A stretch of 64,000 nt of DNA from an uncultured Litoreibacter sp. (GCA_947501685.1 CANMWQ010000005.1:124001-188000); one strand, 5' to 3'. Counted from the first letter of the stretch, positions 9,173 to 19,805 are shown. Translations and numbers: made by a program. The notes: generated from the letters alone by a model not told the origin.

Positions 9173-10495
9173 ATGGCTAAATTGGCAAAATCATCGAAAC
9201 GATCATCATCCAAAACACCAGCTGCGAAATCAGGCAAGGCCAAGTCCGACGCCTCCACGCGAGATGATGTAATCGACGCGGAGGTGGTGTCCGAGACGTC
9301 TTCAATGGCCGATGATGCAAATGCGATTGATGCAAAGGCCAATGAGGCGCTCTCTGAAAAGCCTGCCAGCGATGACGTTGTCAGCAAGGCAAGCAGTTTC
9401 CCCGAGATTGAGCCGATAAAAGGCGACGCCGAACCAGAGTCGACCTCAGAGCTGGAACAGACCCAAGAGCCAGAGCTCACAGAAGAGCCAAAAGAAAACC
9501 CCGAGGCGGCCCCGGCCCCTGTGGATGCGCCTCCGCCCGCCAAAAGTGGCCTGTTTGGCTCCGTTCTGGGTGGCATTATTGCGGCCGCTATCGGGTTCGG
9601 CGCGGCCATGATGTTCTTCCCGCAAGGTTGGAAGCCGCAGGACAACAGCGCTCTGACCGAGTTGCAAAACACGGTTGCCGCGCAAGGCACCGCGATGGAG
9701 GCCGCCACTGCCGAGACCCAAGCCAGCATCGCTGCGACCCAAGAGGCGCTGGAGGGCGAGATTGCGGCGCTTTCTGAGACCGATACTGCGCTCACAGCCG
9801 GGATTGACGGGCTCAACACCCGCCTTGATGAGCTGACCCAGGGCGATGGCAGCACCAAGCTGCCAGATGACGTGCAAATCCTGCTGAATGCGCAGAAGGA
9901 GGAGATCTCCCAGCTGCAAGCCACCGTTGCGGGCATGGCCGATGACGCCAAAGCGCAGATGGAGGCCGCCGCCGCGCAACAAGAAACCGCCGAACAGGCG
10001 GAGGCCCGCGTGAAAGCGCGTGGTGCGGCGCAGGAAATCCGGCTGGCGCTGCTCAGCGGTGAGCCTTTTGCCGAAGCCCTTGACGTGGTGGCTCCCGCCG
10101 TCGAGGTGCCCGCCGCTTTGGCCGCTGTCGCTGCCGATGGCGCGCCCACCTCTGCAGAGGTCAGCGGCGCGTTTCCTGCCGCAGCCCGCGCCGCGCTGTC
10201 ACAAGCCGTGCGCGAGGAGGCCGGCGACGACACGCAAAGCCGTCTCAAGCTGTTCTTTCAGGATCAGCTGAACGCCCGGTCGCTCTCCCCGCAGGAAGGC
10301 GATAGCGCGGATGCGGTCTTGTCGCGTGCCGAGGCGGCCGTGAAAGCGGAAGATTATCAAACAGCTCTGAACGAGATCGACGCGCTGCCCGAAACGGCGC
10401 AGGCCGCGCTTGCCGACTGGCGGGCGCAAGCGGAGGCGCGTTTGGGCGCCGTTGACGCATTCACAGCCGTCACCGACGCGCTGAACAGCAATTAG
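9173..10495 (+). CDS. Mic60/mitofilin-like inner-membrane protein
   Basis: 440 residues: an N-terminal cytoplasmic region (1-125) rich in Ser, Lys and acidic residues, one transmembrane helix (about 127-149), then a long Ala/Glu/Gln-rich region (about 157-300) predicted to be coiled coil in the periplasm, and a compact C-terminal part (about 320-440). That order is the one known for alphaproteobacterial Mic60 homologues, whose genes lie between hemD and a hemY-like gene as here. The mitochondrial homologue shapes crista junctions. The start at 9173 has AGAGGA almost abutting the ATG, so it could be off by a few codons. Confidence 0.76.
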   Translation: MAKLAKSSKRSSSKTPAAKSGKAKSDASTRDDVIDAEVVSETSSMADDANAIDAKANEALSEKPASDDVVSKASSFPEIEPIKGDAEPESTSELEQTQEPELTEEPKENPEAAPAPVDAPPPAKSGLFGSVLGGIIAAAIGFGAAMMFFPQGWKPQDNSALTELQNTVAAQGTAMEAATAETQASIAATQEALEGEIAALSETDTALTAGIDGLNTRLDELTQGDGSTKLPDDVQILLNAQKEEISQLQATVAGMADDAKAQMEAAAAQQETAEQAEARVKARGAAQEIRLALLSGEPFAEALDVVAPAVEVPAALAAVAADGAPTSAEVSGAFPAAARAALSQAVREEAGDDTQSRLKLFFQDQLNARSLSPQEGDSADAVLSRAEAAVKAEDYQTALNEIDALPETAQAALADWRAQAEARLGAVDAFTAVTDALNSN

Positions 10496-10516
10496 GACGG
10501 GAATTGGGGTAAGTAT

Positions 10517-12013
10517 ATGATTTGGTCATTGGTCAAGATTCTGATTTTCGTTGGGATTATCGTGCTGGCCACGATGGGCGTGTCGCAGCTGCTGGAAACC
10601 AGCGGTGAGGTCAGCATTTCCGTGGCCAACACGGAGTTCACACTGACCCCAATGGTTGCCCTTCTGGGCCTTGTGGTGCTGCTCTTTGCGTTCTGGGTAT
10701 TGCTGAAAATTCTGAACCTTCTGGTCGCTGTGTTCCGTTTCCTCAACGGCGATGAAACCGCCATTTCGCGCTATTTTGACCGCAACCGGGAACGCAAAGG
10801 GTTCGAGGCGCTGGCCGATGGGTTGATGGCCTTGGCCTCCGGCGAGGGGCGCACCGCGATGGCGAAGGCCGCCAAAGCCGAGAAATACCTCAAACGGCCC
10901 GAGCTGACCAACCTGATCACCGCCCAAGCCGCCGAGCAATCCGGCGACACGCGCAAGGCGCAAGAGGTTTATAAACGCTTGCTGACCGACGAGCGGACCC
11001 GGTTTGTCGGTGTGCGCGGTATCATGAAACAAAAGCTGACCGAAGGCGACACAGACACCGCGCTGAAGCTGGCTGAAAAGGCCTTTGCGCTGAAGCCGAA
11101 ACACGAAGAAACGCAGGACCTGCTGTTGCAATTGCAAGCAGGCTCCGAGGATTGGACCGGCGCGCGCAAGACGCTGGATGCCAAGCTGAAATACGGCTCC
11201 TTGCCGCGCGATGTGCATAAGCGCCGCGACGCGGTTCTGGCGCTGTCGGAGGCCAAGGACGTGGTCGCCGAAAGCAACACGATCGAGGCCCGCGAGGCCG
11301 CGATTGAGGCCAATAGGTTGTCGCCTGACCTGATCCCCGCCGCGATCATGGCCGCTGGCACCTATGTGGAGCAGGGCAAAAAACGCTACGCCACCCGCGT
11401 GCTGAAAAAGGCCTGGGACGCGCAGCCGCATCCCGAGCTGGCCGCCGCCTTCGCCACCATCGAGCCAGAGGAAACGCCACAGGCCCGCATCAAGCGGTTC
11501 AAGGCGCTGATCAAGTCGCGGCCGGACCATCCCGAGGCGAAAATGCTGATGGCTGAGCTCAACATCGCCGCTGAGGATTTCCCCGAGGCCAAGCGCACTT
11601 TGGGTGATCTGGTGACCTCCGAGCCAACGGCGCGCTCGCTGACCATCATGGCCGCGATCTCGCGCGGTGAGGGGGATGAGGATGCCGTGGTGCGCGGCTG
11701 GCTGGCCAAGGCGCTCGCCGCCCCGCGCGGCCCGCAATGGGTCTGTGACAATTGCCAGCAGGTGCATGGCGGCTGGGAGCCCGTGTGCAACAATTGCCAA
11801 AGCTTCGACACGCTCAGCTGGCGCTCGCCGCCTGAATCCGAGGTCAGCGCCAATCCTGGCGTTGAAATGCTGCCCCTGATCGTCGGCGCCATCGAGGACA
11901 AGACTAACGCGCCTGACGAGGACAGTGTCGAGCCCGATCACGAGGTGATTGTGGTCGAGCCGTCCGAGGTGGACACCCCTGCTGACACGCCCGAAAAAGA
12001 GGAGAAGGTCTAG
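10517..12013 (+). CDS. HemY-like membrane TPR protein with C-terminal zinc ribbon
   Basis: 498 residues: two N-terminal transmembrane helices (about 5-25 and 42-70) of the HemY_N type, then a long alpha-helical TPR-like repeat region (about 75-390), then a CDNC...CNNC ribbon near residues 409-428, and an acidic tail. The E. coli hemY product is a TPR membrane protein beside hemD whose role is unclear; this is not the Bacillus HemY oxidase. It starts 21 bases after the Mic60-like gene, so hemD-mic60-hemY form a likely operon. The ribbon could hold a metal; that is inference from the Cys spacing. Confidence 0.82.
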   Translation: MIWSLVKILIFVGIIVLATMGVSQLLETSGEVSISVANTEFTLTPMVALLGLVVLLFAFWVLLKILNLLVAVFRFLNGDETAISRYFDRNRERKGFEALADGLMALASGEGRTAMAKAAKAEKYLKRPELTNLITAQAAEQSGDTRKAQEVYKRLLTDERTRFVGVRGIMKQKLTEGDTDTALKLAEKAFALKPKHEETQDLLLQLQAGSEDWTGARKTLDAKLKYGSLPRDVHKRRDAVLALSEAKDVVAESNTIEAREAAIEANRLSPDLIPAAIMAAGTYVEQGKKRYATRVLKKAWDAQPHPELAAAFATIEPEETPQARIKRFKALIKSRPDHPEAKMLMAELNIAAEDFPEAKRTLGDLVTSEPTARSLTIMAAISRGEGDEDAVVRGWLAKALAAPRGPQWVCDNCQQVHGGWEPVCNNCQSFDTLSWRSPPESEVSANPGVEMLPLIVGAIEDKTNAPDEDSVEPDHEVIVVEPSEVDTPADTPEKEEKV

Positions 12014-12118
12014 GTCTGGCCCCGACAGATTTGGTCTTCACTCCCCACGTCACCGGTGCTAATCAACGCCGCGTCGCGGGGGTAAACGTCGCCAAAACAG
12101 GCCGTTCACGCCCAGACC

Positions 12119-12194
12119 GCCTCAATAGCTCAGCTGGTAGAGCAGGTCCTTCGTAAGGACAAGGTCGGGGGTTCGAGTCCCTCTTGAGGCACCA
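12119..12194 (+). tRNA. tRNA-Thr (anticodon CGT)
   Basis: 76 bases including an encoded CCA. The acceptor arms GCCTCAA/TTGAGGC pair perfectly, the D stem is GCTC/GAGC, the anticodon loop is TTCGTAA giving CGT (decodes ACG), and the T arm is GGGGG-TTCGAGT-CCCTC. The top pair of the anticodon stem (27-43) is a G-A mismatch. Threonine tRNAs are substrates of the TsaD/Sua5 t6A pathway also encoded in the window. Confidence 0.95.
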
Positions 12195-12222
12195 TTCCCC
12201 ACACAGGACGAAAAACCGCCCG

Positions 12223-12477
12223 CTATCTGGCCCCCGTCTCCGTGCAGATTGTGCTGATCACCGTGCCGTCCTGCGCGCAGGTCAGCCGCACGCGTTTTCC
12301 CGCATAGTAAAACGTCAGCCGAAACCGCCCGGCATCCTCGTCCTGGCCCAGCTCATATTTGCTGGTGATCTCGCCCTGCCGCATCTTCGCTTGAACAACC
12401 GCAGGCTCAAGCCCCAGCAGCGGACCAAGGTCATGCGCGTCAATCACGGGCTGGTCGTCGATGATCTCAATTTTCAT
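12223..12477 (-). CDS. DUF6522-like small protein
   Basis: 84-residue soluble protein starting MKIEIIDDQPVIDAHDLGPLLGL and ending TVISTICTETGAR. The pattern (short N-terminal strand, a Gly-Leu-rich helix, then FYYAGKRVRLTC) resembles the DUF6522 proteins of Rhodobacterales as I remember them, but I cannot confirm this by search. No catalytic motif evident. It sits between tRNA-Thr and idnD, in the same orientation as idnD but 39 bases beyond its end. Confidence 0.62.
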   Translation of the reverse strand: MKIEIIDDQPVIDAHDLGPLLGLEPAVVQAKMRQGEITSKYELGQDEDAGRFRLTFYYAGKRVRLTCAQDGTVISTICTETGAR

Positions 12478-12516
12478 GCGGTCTTTTGCTCTGTCATGGC
12501 CCCTGCCAGTTTGCGC

Positions 12517-13548
12517 TCAGCCAAACGCGATCTGCACTTTGATCGCCGCGTTGCGGTCGGAGGCCAGCTCGAACGCCTCGCCAAACTCCGAAAGCGCCTT
12601 GGAATGGGTCACCAAGGGCGTCACATCAATCTGCCCGCCGCGCATCAGGGCCACCGCGCTGGCGAATTCCGCGTGGAAGCGGAAGGAGCCTTTCAGCACC
12701 AGCTCTTTCGCCGTCATTGCTTGGACCGGCAGCACCATGTCGCCGCCCAATCCCAGTTGCACCATCGTCGCGCGCGGCCTGAGCGCAGGCACCGCAGAAC
12801 CCACCACCGCCGCCACCCCGGTGCATTCAAACAGCACGTCGAAATGTCCTTTGTCGGCTGTATAAGCCGCTAAAGCCTCCGGCACCTTGCCCACATTATG
12901 CGCTGCATCCGCGCCGACTTTGCGGGCCATGTCAGTGGTGAATTCCGTGATATCCGTGGCCACGATCTCGACCGCCCCTGCGGCCTTGGCGACGATCACC
13001 GCCAGCAAGCCAATCGGCCCGCAGCCCGTCACCAGAACCCGCTTGCCCATCAAATCGCCCGCCTGTTTCGCCGCGTGCAGCACCACGGCCAAGGGCTCCG
13101 CCATCGCGGCCTCAGCGGCGGTCAGCCCGTCGGCCACAACGCATTGCGCGGCGTCTGCCACCAGCATCTCGCGGAACGCGCCTTGGATATGTGGAAAGGG
13201 CATCGCGGAGCCGTAGAACCGCATGTTCAGGCAATGGTTCTGCGCGCCCTCCCGGCAATAGTCGCAGTCCCCGCAGGGCCGCGAGGGGGAGACAGCCACC
13301 AGCTGGCCTGTCTTCAACCCCGCAACGCCCTCGCCCAACGCCTCGATCACGCCGGAGACCTCATGCCCCAAAATCATCGGCTCGCGCAGCCGCACCGTGC
13401 CAAAGCCGCCATGCGCGTAATAATGCAGGTCCGACCCGCAAATGCCCCCCGCCGCCAGACGGATCAAAACCTCGCCCGCGCCGGGCTTGGGCGGGTCACG
13501 CTCCTCCAGCCGAAGGTCTTTGGCGGCATGGGCAACGATGGCTTTCAT
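12517..13548 (-). CDS. idnD: L-idonate 5-dehydrogenase (zinc MDR family)
   Basis: 343 residues. Oxidises L-idonate to 5-ketogluconate. Seen: catalytic-zinc ligands in GGICGSDLHYY and GHEVSG, the four-Cys structural zinc lobe CGDCDYCREGAQNHC, and the Rossmann loop VTGCGPIGLLAV. The subfamily call depends on context: the divergent neighbours are a gluconate 5-dehydrogenase-like SDR and gluconokinase, the next steps of the idonate route. On sequence alone it could be another polyol dehydrogenase such as sorbitol dehydrogenase. Confidence 0.85.
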   Translation of the reverse strand: MKAIVAHAAKDLRLEERDPPKPGAGEVLIRLAAGGICGSDLHYYAHGGFGTVRLREPMILGHEVSGVIEALGEGVAGLKTGQLVAVSPSRPCGDCDYCREGAQNHCLNMRFYGSAMPFPHIQGAFREMLVADAAQCVVADGLTAAEAAMAEPLAVVLHAAKQAGDLMGKRVLVTGCGPIGLLAVIVAKAAGAVEIVATDITEFTTDMARKVGADAAHNVGKVPEALAAYTADKGHFDVLFECTGVAAVVGSAVPALRPRATMVQLGLGGDMVLPVQAMTAKELVLKGSFRFHAEFASAVALMRGGQIDVTPLVTHSKALSEFGEAFELASDRNAAIKVQIAFG

Positions 13549-13591
13549 GGGTTCTCTTCCAAACAGGCGGGCGGTTCGCGCTTGACTTACC

Positions 13592-13607
13592 CTGTCATCG
13601 GTAACAG
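13592..13607. promoter_or_regulatory. GntR/IdnR-like palindromic operator
   Basis: CTGTCATCGGTAACAG lies midway in the 100-bp space between divergent idnD and idnO. Six of eight half-site positions are symmetric, the centre is CG, and it closely resembles the TGTTACC/GGTAACA palindrome I know as the site of the enterobacterial LacI-family regulators GntR and IdnR. A TTGACT (13582-13587) just before it could be a -35 box. No such regulator is encoded next to it. Confidence 0.55.
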
Positions 13608-13648
13608 TTTTTCGCGCTCAATCCAGCACACAAAGGACGCGCCGCGCC

Positions 13649-14404
13649 ATGTCAAACCTGTTTTCTCTCAACGGCCGCCGCGCTCTTATTACGGGCTCTT
13701 CGCAAGGCATCGGCTTTGCGCTGGCCAAGGGCATGGTCGAGGCAGGCGCGCAGGTGATCCTCAACGGGCGTGACACCGCTAAGCTGGAGGCCGCGCGCGC
13801 CCAGATCGGCGGTGACGCGCAGATGCTGGCCTTTGATGCCACGGACCACGATACGGTCCGCGCCGCCATTGACGGGTTTGAGGCAGAGCACGGTGCCATC
13901 GACATTCTGGTCAATAACGCGGGCATGCAGCACCGCACGGAGCTGGAGAATTTCCCGGCCGATGCGTTCGAGAAGCTACTGCAAACCAATGTCGCCTCCG
14001 TCTTTCATGTGGGTCAGGCCGTGGCGCGTCACATGATCGCGCGCAAGGCGGGCAAGATCATCAACATCGCCTCCGTGCAAACCGCGCTGGCGCGCCCCGG
14101 CATCGCGCCCTACACCGCGACCAAGGGGGCGGTGGCCAATCTGACCAAGGGCATGGCCACCGACTGGGCGCGGCACGGGCTGCAATGCAACGCCATCGCG
14201 CCGGGCTATTTCGACACGCCGCTCAACGCCGCGCTGGTGGCTGATTCTGAATTCACCACATGGCTTGAAAAACGCACCCCCGCCGGGCGCTGGGGCAATG
14301 TGGACGAGCTGGTCGGGGCCTGCGTCTTCCTCGCCTCCGGGGCGTCGAGTTTTGTGAACGGCCACACGCTCTATGTGGATGGCGGGATCACGGCCTCGCT
14401 GTGA
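13649..14404 (+). CDS. idnO: gluconate 5-dehydrogenase (SDR family)
   Basis: 251 residues, classical SDR. Cofactor loop ITGSSQGIGFALA, NNAGM motif, Ser of INIASVQTA, and the active-site Tyr-Lys in YTATKGAVANLTKGMA; C-terminal YVDGGITASL. Interconverts 5-ketogluconate and D-gluconate, preferring NADP(H) in characterised members. First gene of idnO-gntK, divergent from idnD; its TGA overlaps the GTG start of gntK. Confidence 0.88.
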   Translation: MSNLFSLNGRRALITGSSQGIGFALAKGMVEAGAQVILNGRDTAKLEAARAQIGGDAQMLAFDATDHDTVRAAIDGFEAEHGAIDILVNNAGMQHRTELENFPADAFEKLLQTNVASVFHVGQAVARHMIARKAGKIINIASVQTALARPGIAPYTATKGAVANLTKGMATDWARHGLQCNAIAPGYFDTPLNAALVADSEFTTWLEKRTPAGRWGNVDELVGACVFLASGASSFVNGHTLYVDGGITASL

Positions 14405-14898
14405 GCAGGCTCTTTGTGCTGATGGGCGTCTCTGGCTGCGGCAAAACCTCCGTGGGGCAGGCGCTGGCGGAGAGTGGCGAGATCGCCTTCCTTGATGGCG
14501 ACGACCTGCACCCGGCTGAAAACATCGCCAAGATGTCGCGCGGGGAGCCGCTCAATGACGTGGACCGCGCGCCATGGCTGGCCGAGGTTGGCCGCACACT
14601 CGCGGCCCAAACAGGCCCCGCGATCATCGGCTGCTCTGCGCTCAAACGCAGCTACCGCGACATCATCCGCCGTCATGCAGGCGCGCCCGTCACCTTCCTG
14701 CACCTCGCCGCGCCAAAGCCGGTGCTGGCCAAACGCGTCGCCAACAGGCCGGGCCATTTCATGCCGGCAGCACTTCTGGACAGCCAGTTCGCGGCGCTGG
14801 AAGAGTTGCAAGCGGATGAGGCCGGGGCGGTGATCAGCATAGACCAGCCGCTGGCCGGGGTGGTCGCCGAGGCGCGCCGCCACCTCACGCAAGGGTGA
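14401..14898 (+). CDS. gntK: gluconokinase
   Basis: 165 residues. Phosphorylates D-gluconate to 6-phosphogluconate, feeding the Entner-Doudoroff pathway. P-loop GVSGCGKTSVGQALA near the N-terminus, then the family blocks FLDGDDLHPAENIAKM, PLNDVDRAPWL, CSALKRSYRD and RPGHFMP. The GTG start overlaps the idnO stop codon (GTGA), so translational coupling is likely. A complete short-chain gluconokinase with no truncation seen. Confidence 0.93.
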   Translation: MSRLFVLMGVSGCGKTSVGQALAESGEIAFLDGDDLHPAENIAKMSRGEPLNDVDRAPWLAEVGRTLAAQTGPAIIGCSALKRSYRDIIRRHAGAPVTFLHLAAPKPVLAKRVANRPGHFMPAALLDSQFAALEELQADEAGAVISIDQPLAGVVAEARRHLTQG

Positions 14899-15017
14899 GC
14901 CGGATCGCCCGCCTATTCGCGGGTCAAGCCGATAAACTGGTGGACCTGCGGAGAATTTTTCTTAAGCTTTCGGGATAAACCCCATCTGCCAGCCCTTCAT
15001 AAGGAATTCGCCAGCAC

Positions 15018-15527
15018 ATGAACCTGTCTGACAGCCGCACCATCAAGGCCGATATCGACACCGTTTGGGCTGCTTTGCTCAGCGCCGATGTTCTCAAGGA
15101 ATGCGTGCCGGGCTGTCAGGAGATGACCGGCTCCCCCGAGGACGGGTTTCAGGCTGTTGTGGTCCAGAAGGTCGGCCCGGTGAAGGCCACGTTCAAAGGC
15201 GAGGTCGAGCTGCGAGAGATGCAGCCGCCCCATAGCGTCAAGATCGTGGGTGCCGGCAAGGGTGGGGCTGCGGGCTTTGCCAAGGGCGGGGCCGATGTGC
15301 GGCTCGACGCTGACGGCGACAGCACGGTTTTGCAGTACGACGTCGAGGCCAAGGTCGGCGGCAAGCTGGCCCAGCTGGGCAGCCGCATCATTGACGGGTT
15401 TGCCAAAAAGATGGCGGACGAGTTTTTCACCCGGTTCCAAAACGCGTTGGAGGAGCCGGACGAAGACGAAACAGAGGCCGAGGAGGAAACAGCCAGGAAA
15501 GGGTGGTTCAAACGTCTGGTCTCGTAA
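15018..15527 (+). CDS. coxG: CoxG-type SRPBCC protein
   Basis: 169 residues. SRPBCC/CoxG fold through about residue 145: MNLSDSRTIKADIDTVWAAL, CVPGCQEM, GPVKATFKGEVEL, GKLAQLGSRII. The acidic stretch 145-160 and basic end GWFKRLVS form the C-terminal tail known for CoxG, which in Oligotropha anchors CO dehydrogenase to the membrane; recent work also links CoxG to quinone delivery. It lies 22 bases before coxS and opens the cluster. Confidence 0.85.
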   Translation: MNLSDSRTIKADIDTVWAALLSADVLKECVPGCQEMTGSPEDGFQAVVVQKVGPVKATFKGEVELREMQPPHSVKIVGAGKGGAAGFAKGGADVRLDADGDSTVLQYDVEAKVGGKLAQLGSRIIDGFAKKMADEFFTRFQNALEEPDEDETEAEEETARKGWFKRLVS

Positions 15528-15549
15528 TTGATTTTCTAGGGAGGAAAAT

Positions 15550-16035
15550 ATGACGAAAGTAACTTTGACGGTGAATGGGAAAACCGTCTCTAGGTCGGTG
15601 GAAGGCCGGACATTGCTGTCGAGCCTGTTGCGCGACGATTTGCACATGACGGGCACCCATATCGGCTGCGACACCTCGCAATGCGGCGCCTGCGTCGTGC
15701 ATGTGAATGGCGAGGCGGTGAAATCCTGCACCATGTTTGCCGCTGAGGCCGACGGCGCGGAGGTCAAAACCATCGAAGGCATGGCCAATGCGGATGGCTC
15801 GCTCTCGGTGATCCAGGCCGCGTTCAAAGAGCATCACGGGTTGCAATGCGGCTTTTGCACGCCGGGCATGGTGATGTCGGCGGCGGCTTTGCTCAAAGAC
15901 AACCCCAAGCCCTCCGAGGCTGAGATACGCGCCTATCTTGAGGGCAATCTGTGCCGCTGCACGGGCTACCACAACATTGTCAAAGCGATCATGGCGGCCT
16001 CGGGACAAGACGTCCCCGCCGTAGCGGCGGAATAG
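15550..16035 (+). CDS. coxS: molybdenum hydroxylase small (2Fe-2S) subunit
   Basis: 161 residues. Plant-type ferredoxin domain with [16 protein letters not shown] followed by SCTMF, and a second [2Fe-2S] domain with [12 protein letters not shown] and LCRCTGYHN. This is the electron-transfer subunit of the xanthine dehydrogenase/CO dehydrogenase family. Preceded by a good ribosome-binding site (AGGGAGGAAA). Belongs with coxL (16399) and coxM (18784). 'Cox' denotes family, not proven CO oxidation. Confidence 0.93.
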   Translation: MTKVTLTVNGKTVSRSVEGRTLLSSLLRDDLHMTGTHIGCDTSQCGACVVHVNGEAVKSCTMFAAEADGAEVKTIEGMANADGSLSVIQAAFKEHHGLQCGFCTPGMVMSAAALLKDNPKPSEAEIRAYLEGNLCRCTGYHNIVKAIMAASGQDVPAVAAE

Positions 16036-16038
16036 CGG

Positions 16039-16353
16039 GTGCGGTTCGTACTCGCCACGGTCGTGGCTCTTTCCGCGCCATTCTCGGCGCAAGCCAGCTT
16101 GGAAGACAGCTATGTTAACGCGGTGCAAATGTGCCGTTGGCTGGATTCCTTGGAATTGCTGGCAGCCAAATGCGCGGTCAGCGTGAAGGCGACCTCTGTT
16201 GATGTGAAAATTGCGACATCGGCAGGCGAGGCCAAACAAATCTGTAAGACAATTTCGGACACCATGCGCGGCGATGGCGTGAAGTTTGACCGTGGCTGGA
16301 AGTTGCGGATTGCCGACGCTGGCAACAAACGCATCGCACAATGTGGACTTTAG
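16039..16353 (+). CDS. small secreted four-cysteine protein inside the cox operon
   Basis: 104 residues from a GTG codon 3 bases after the coxS stop. The N-terminus (MRFVLATVVALSAPFSAQA, likely cleaved after residue 19) is a Sec signal peptide. The mature part of about 85 residues holds four Cys (32, 45, 69, 102), compatible with two disulfides in the periplasm. No family recognised. Its place between the small and large subunit genes of a cytoplasmic molybdoenzyme is odd. An alternative is a chance ORF, but signal peptide, tight spacing and length argue for a real gene. Confidence 0.62.
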   Translation: MRFVLATVVALSAPFSAQASLEDSYVNAVQMCRWLDSLELLAAKCAVSVKATSVDVKIATSAGEAKQICKTISDTMRGDGVKFDRGWKLRIADAGNKRIAQCGL

Positions 16354-16361
16354 TGACGTAA

Positions 16362-16380
16362 GGCGGGCTTTGAGCCCACC
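16362..16380. repeat. GGTGGG-type hairpin repeat, copy 1 (diverged)
   Basis: GGCGGGCTTTGAGCCCACC, a stem with one C-A mismatch and a 3-base loop, 8 bases after the small secreted protein gene and 18 before coxL. It matches in form the better copies at 19573 and 21177. Could act as an mRNA stabiliser or weak attenuator between the two genes. Confidence 0.55.
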
Positions 16381-16398
16381 ATATAGGGAGGAATAATT

Positions 16399-18765
<2,367 letters not shown>

Positions 18766-18783
18766 AGCTCGGAAGGATAGATT

Positions 18784-19572
18784 ATGTACGACTTTGACAT
18801 CGAGAAACCGGGCAGTATCGCGGATGCGGTCAAAGCCCTTGGCGGGGAAGAGGCGCAGGCGCTGGGGGGCGGGCAGACGCTCATCCCCACGCTCAAGCAA
18901 CGCCTCGCCAGCCCCACCATGTTGGTCAGCCTCGCTGGCCTGTCCGAGATGGTGGGCATCTGCAAGGATGACGCAGGCCGGCTCTGCATCGGTGGGGCCA
19001 CACCTCACGTTGCGGTTGCAGCAGATGGCAGCTATCCGGGCCTCTCCGGGTTGGCATCTCATATTGGCGACCCTGCCGTGCGCAACCGGGGCACCATCGG
19101 TGGCTCTCTGGCCAATAACGACCCTTCCGCGTGCTACCCTGCTGCGGCGCTTGGGTCGGGTGCGACGATCGTCACCAACGCTCGGGAGATCGCGGCAGAT
19201 GACTACTTCCAAGGCATGTTCGAGACGGCTCTGAACGAGGGGGAGATCATCACGGAGGTCAAATTCCCGATCCCCGAGGCGTCGAACTACCAGAAATTCG
19301 TCCAACCCGCGTCGCGCTTTGCATTGGTGGGGGTCTTTGTCGCGAAATACGCCGACGGCGTCCGCGTGGCAGTGACCGGGGCCTCAGAAGGGGGTGTCTT
19401 CCGCTGGACCGCCGCCGAAGAGGCGTTGAGCGCGAATTTCTCTGCCGACGCTGTTGCGGGGCTTGATGCGCCCAGCGGCGACGGCATGATCAACGACCTG
19501 CACGGTTCGGGCGATTACCGCGCCCACCTCGTGAAAGTCATGACAGGTCGGGCCGTTTCTGCCGCCACGTAG
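18784..19572 (+). CDS. coxM: molybdenum hydroxylase FAD (medium) subunit
   Basis: 262 residues. FAD-binding PCMH-type subunit with [17 protein letters not shown] and [16 protein letters not shown], plus the CODH flavoprotein C-terminal region after about residue 170. Accepts electrons from CoxS and passes them to the final acceptor. Last structural gene of coxG-S-orf-L-M. The gene order differs from the M-S-L order of classical form I clusters. The TAG stop forms the first bases of a hairpin repeat, and a terminator follows. Confidence 0.92.
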   Translation: MYDFDIEKPGSIADAVKALGGEEAQALGGGQTLIPTLKQRLASPTMLVSLAGLSEMVGICKDDAGRLCIGGATPHVAVAADGSYPGLSGLASHIGDPAVRNRGTIGGSLANNDPSACYPAAALGSGATIVTNAREIAADDYFQGMFETALNEGEIITEVKFPIPEASNYQKFVQPASRFALVGVFVAKYADGVRVAVTGASEGGVFRWTAAEEALSANFSADAVAGLDAPSGDGMINDLHGSGDYRAHLVKVMTGRAVSAAT

Positions 19573-19591
19573 GGTGGGTTTCCAACCCACC
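19573..19591. repeat. GGTGGG-type hairpin repeat, copy 2
   Basis: GGTGGGTTTCCAACCCACC: 8-bp perfect stem with a 3-base loop, starting at the base after the coxM stop. The core GTAGGGTGGGTTTC also occurs at 21172-21186. Confidence 0.72.
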
Positions 19592-19605
19592 AGCCCAAAC
19601 ATCTC

Positions 19606-19640
19606 AAAGGCCCCCTGCACCCGCACGGGGCCTTTCTCAT
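19606..19640 (+). terminator. intrinsic terminator of the cox operon
   Basis: AAAGGCCCC pairs with GGGGCCTTT around a 12-base loop, followed by the T-rich CTCATTT. With the hairpin at 19573 it closes the cox transcription unit before the sugar transporter promoter. Confidence 0.75.
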
Positions 19641-19692
19641 TTGAAAAATTTTCCATCAAAATCAAATCACTAAGCCTGTGAGACTCTATAAA

Positions 19693-19708
19693 TGAGGTAC
19701 GCACCTCA
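19693..19708. promoter_or_regulatory. LacI-like operator O1 upstream of sugar ABC cluster
   Basis: TGAGGTACGCACCTCA, a 16-base palindrome with one asymmetric pair and a central CpG as in LacI-family sites. The sequence TATAAA just before it (19687-19692) could be a -10 box. It is the exact reverse complement of O2 at 19723. Confidence 0.68.
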
Positions 19709-19722
19709 AAAAGGGCTAGACC

Positions 19723-19738
19723 TGAGGTGCGTACCTCA
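19723..19738. promoter_or_regulatory. LacI-like operator O2 upstream of sugar ABC cluster
   Basis: TGAGGTGCGTACCTCA, reverse complement of O1, 30 bp centre to centre from it, i.e. about three helical turns, so two dimers could sit on the same face. It lies 67 bases before the binding-protein ATG. The LacI regulator encoded at 27234 in the same cluster is the obvious candidate to bind. Confidence 0.68.
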
Positions 19739-19805
19739 AATAGCGTGATCCCATGTTGAAAGATTCGGCCAAGGGTAAGAGCCGGGCACACTGGGAGGAC
19801 TACCA

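Noticed and set aside
10526-11941. 471-codon minus-strand open frame
   Set aside because: Fully antisense to the HemY-like gene, with no recognisable domain.
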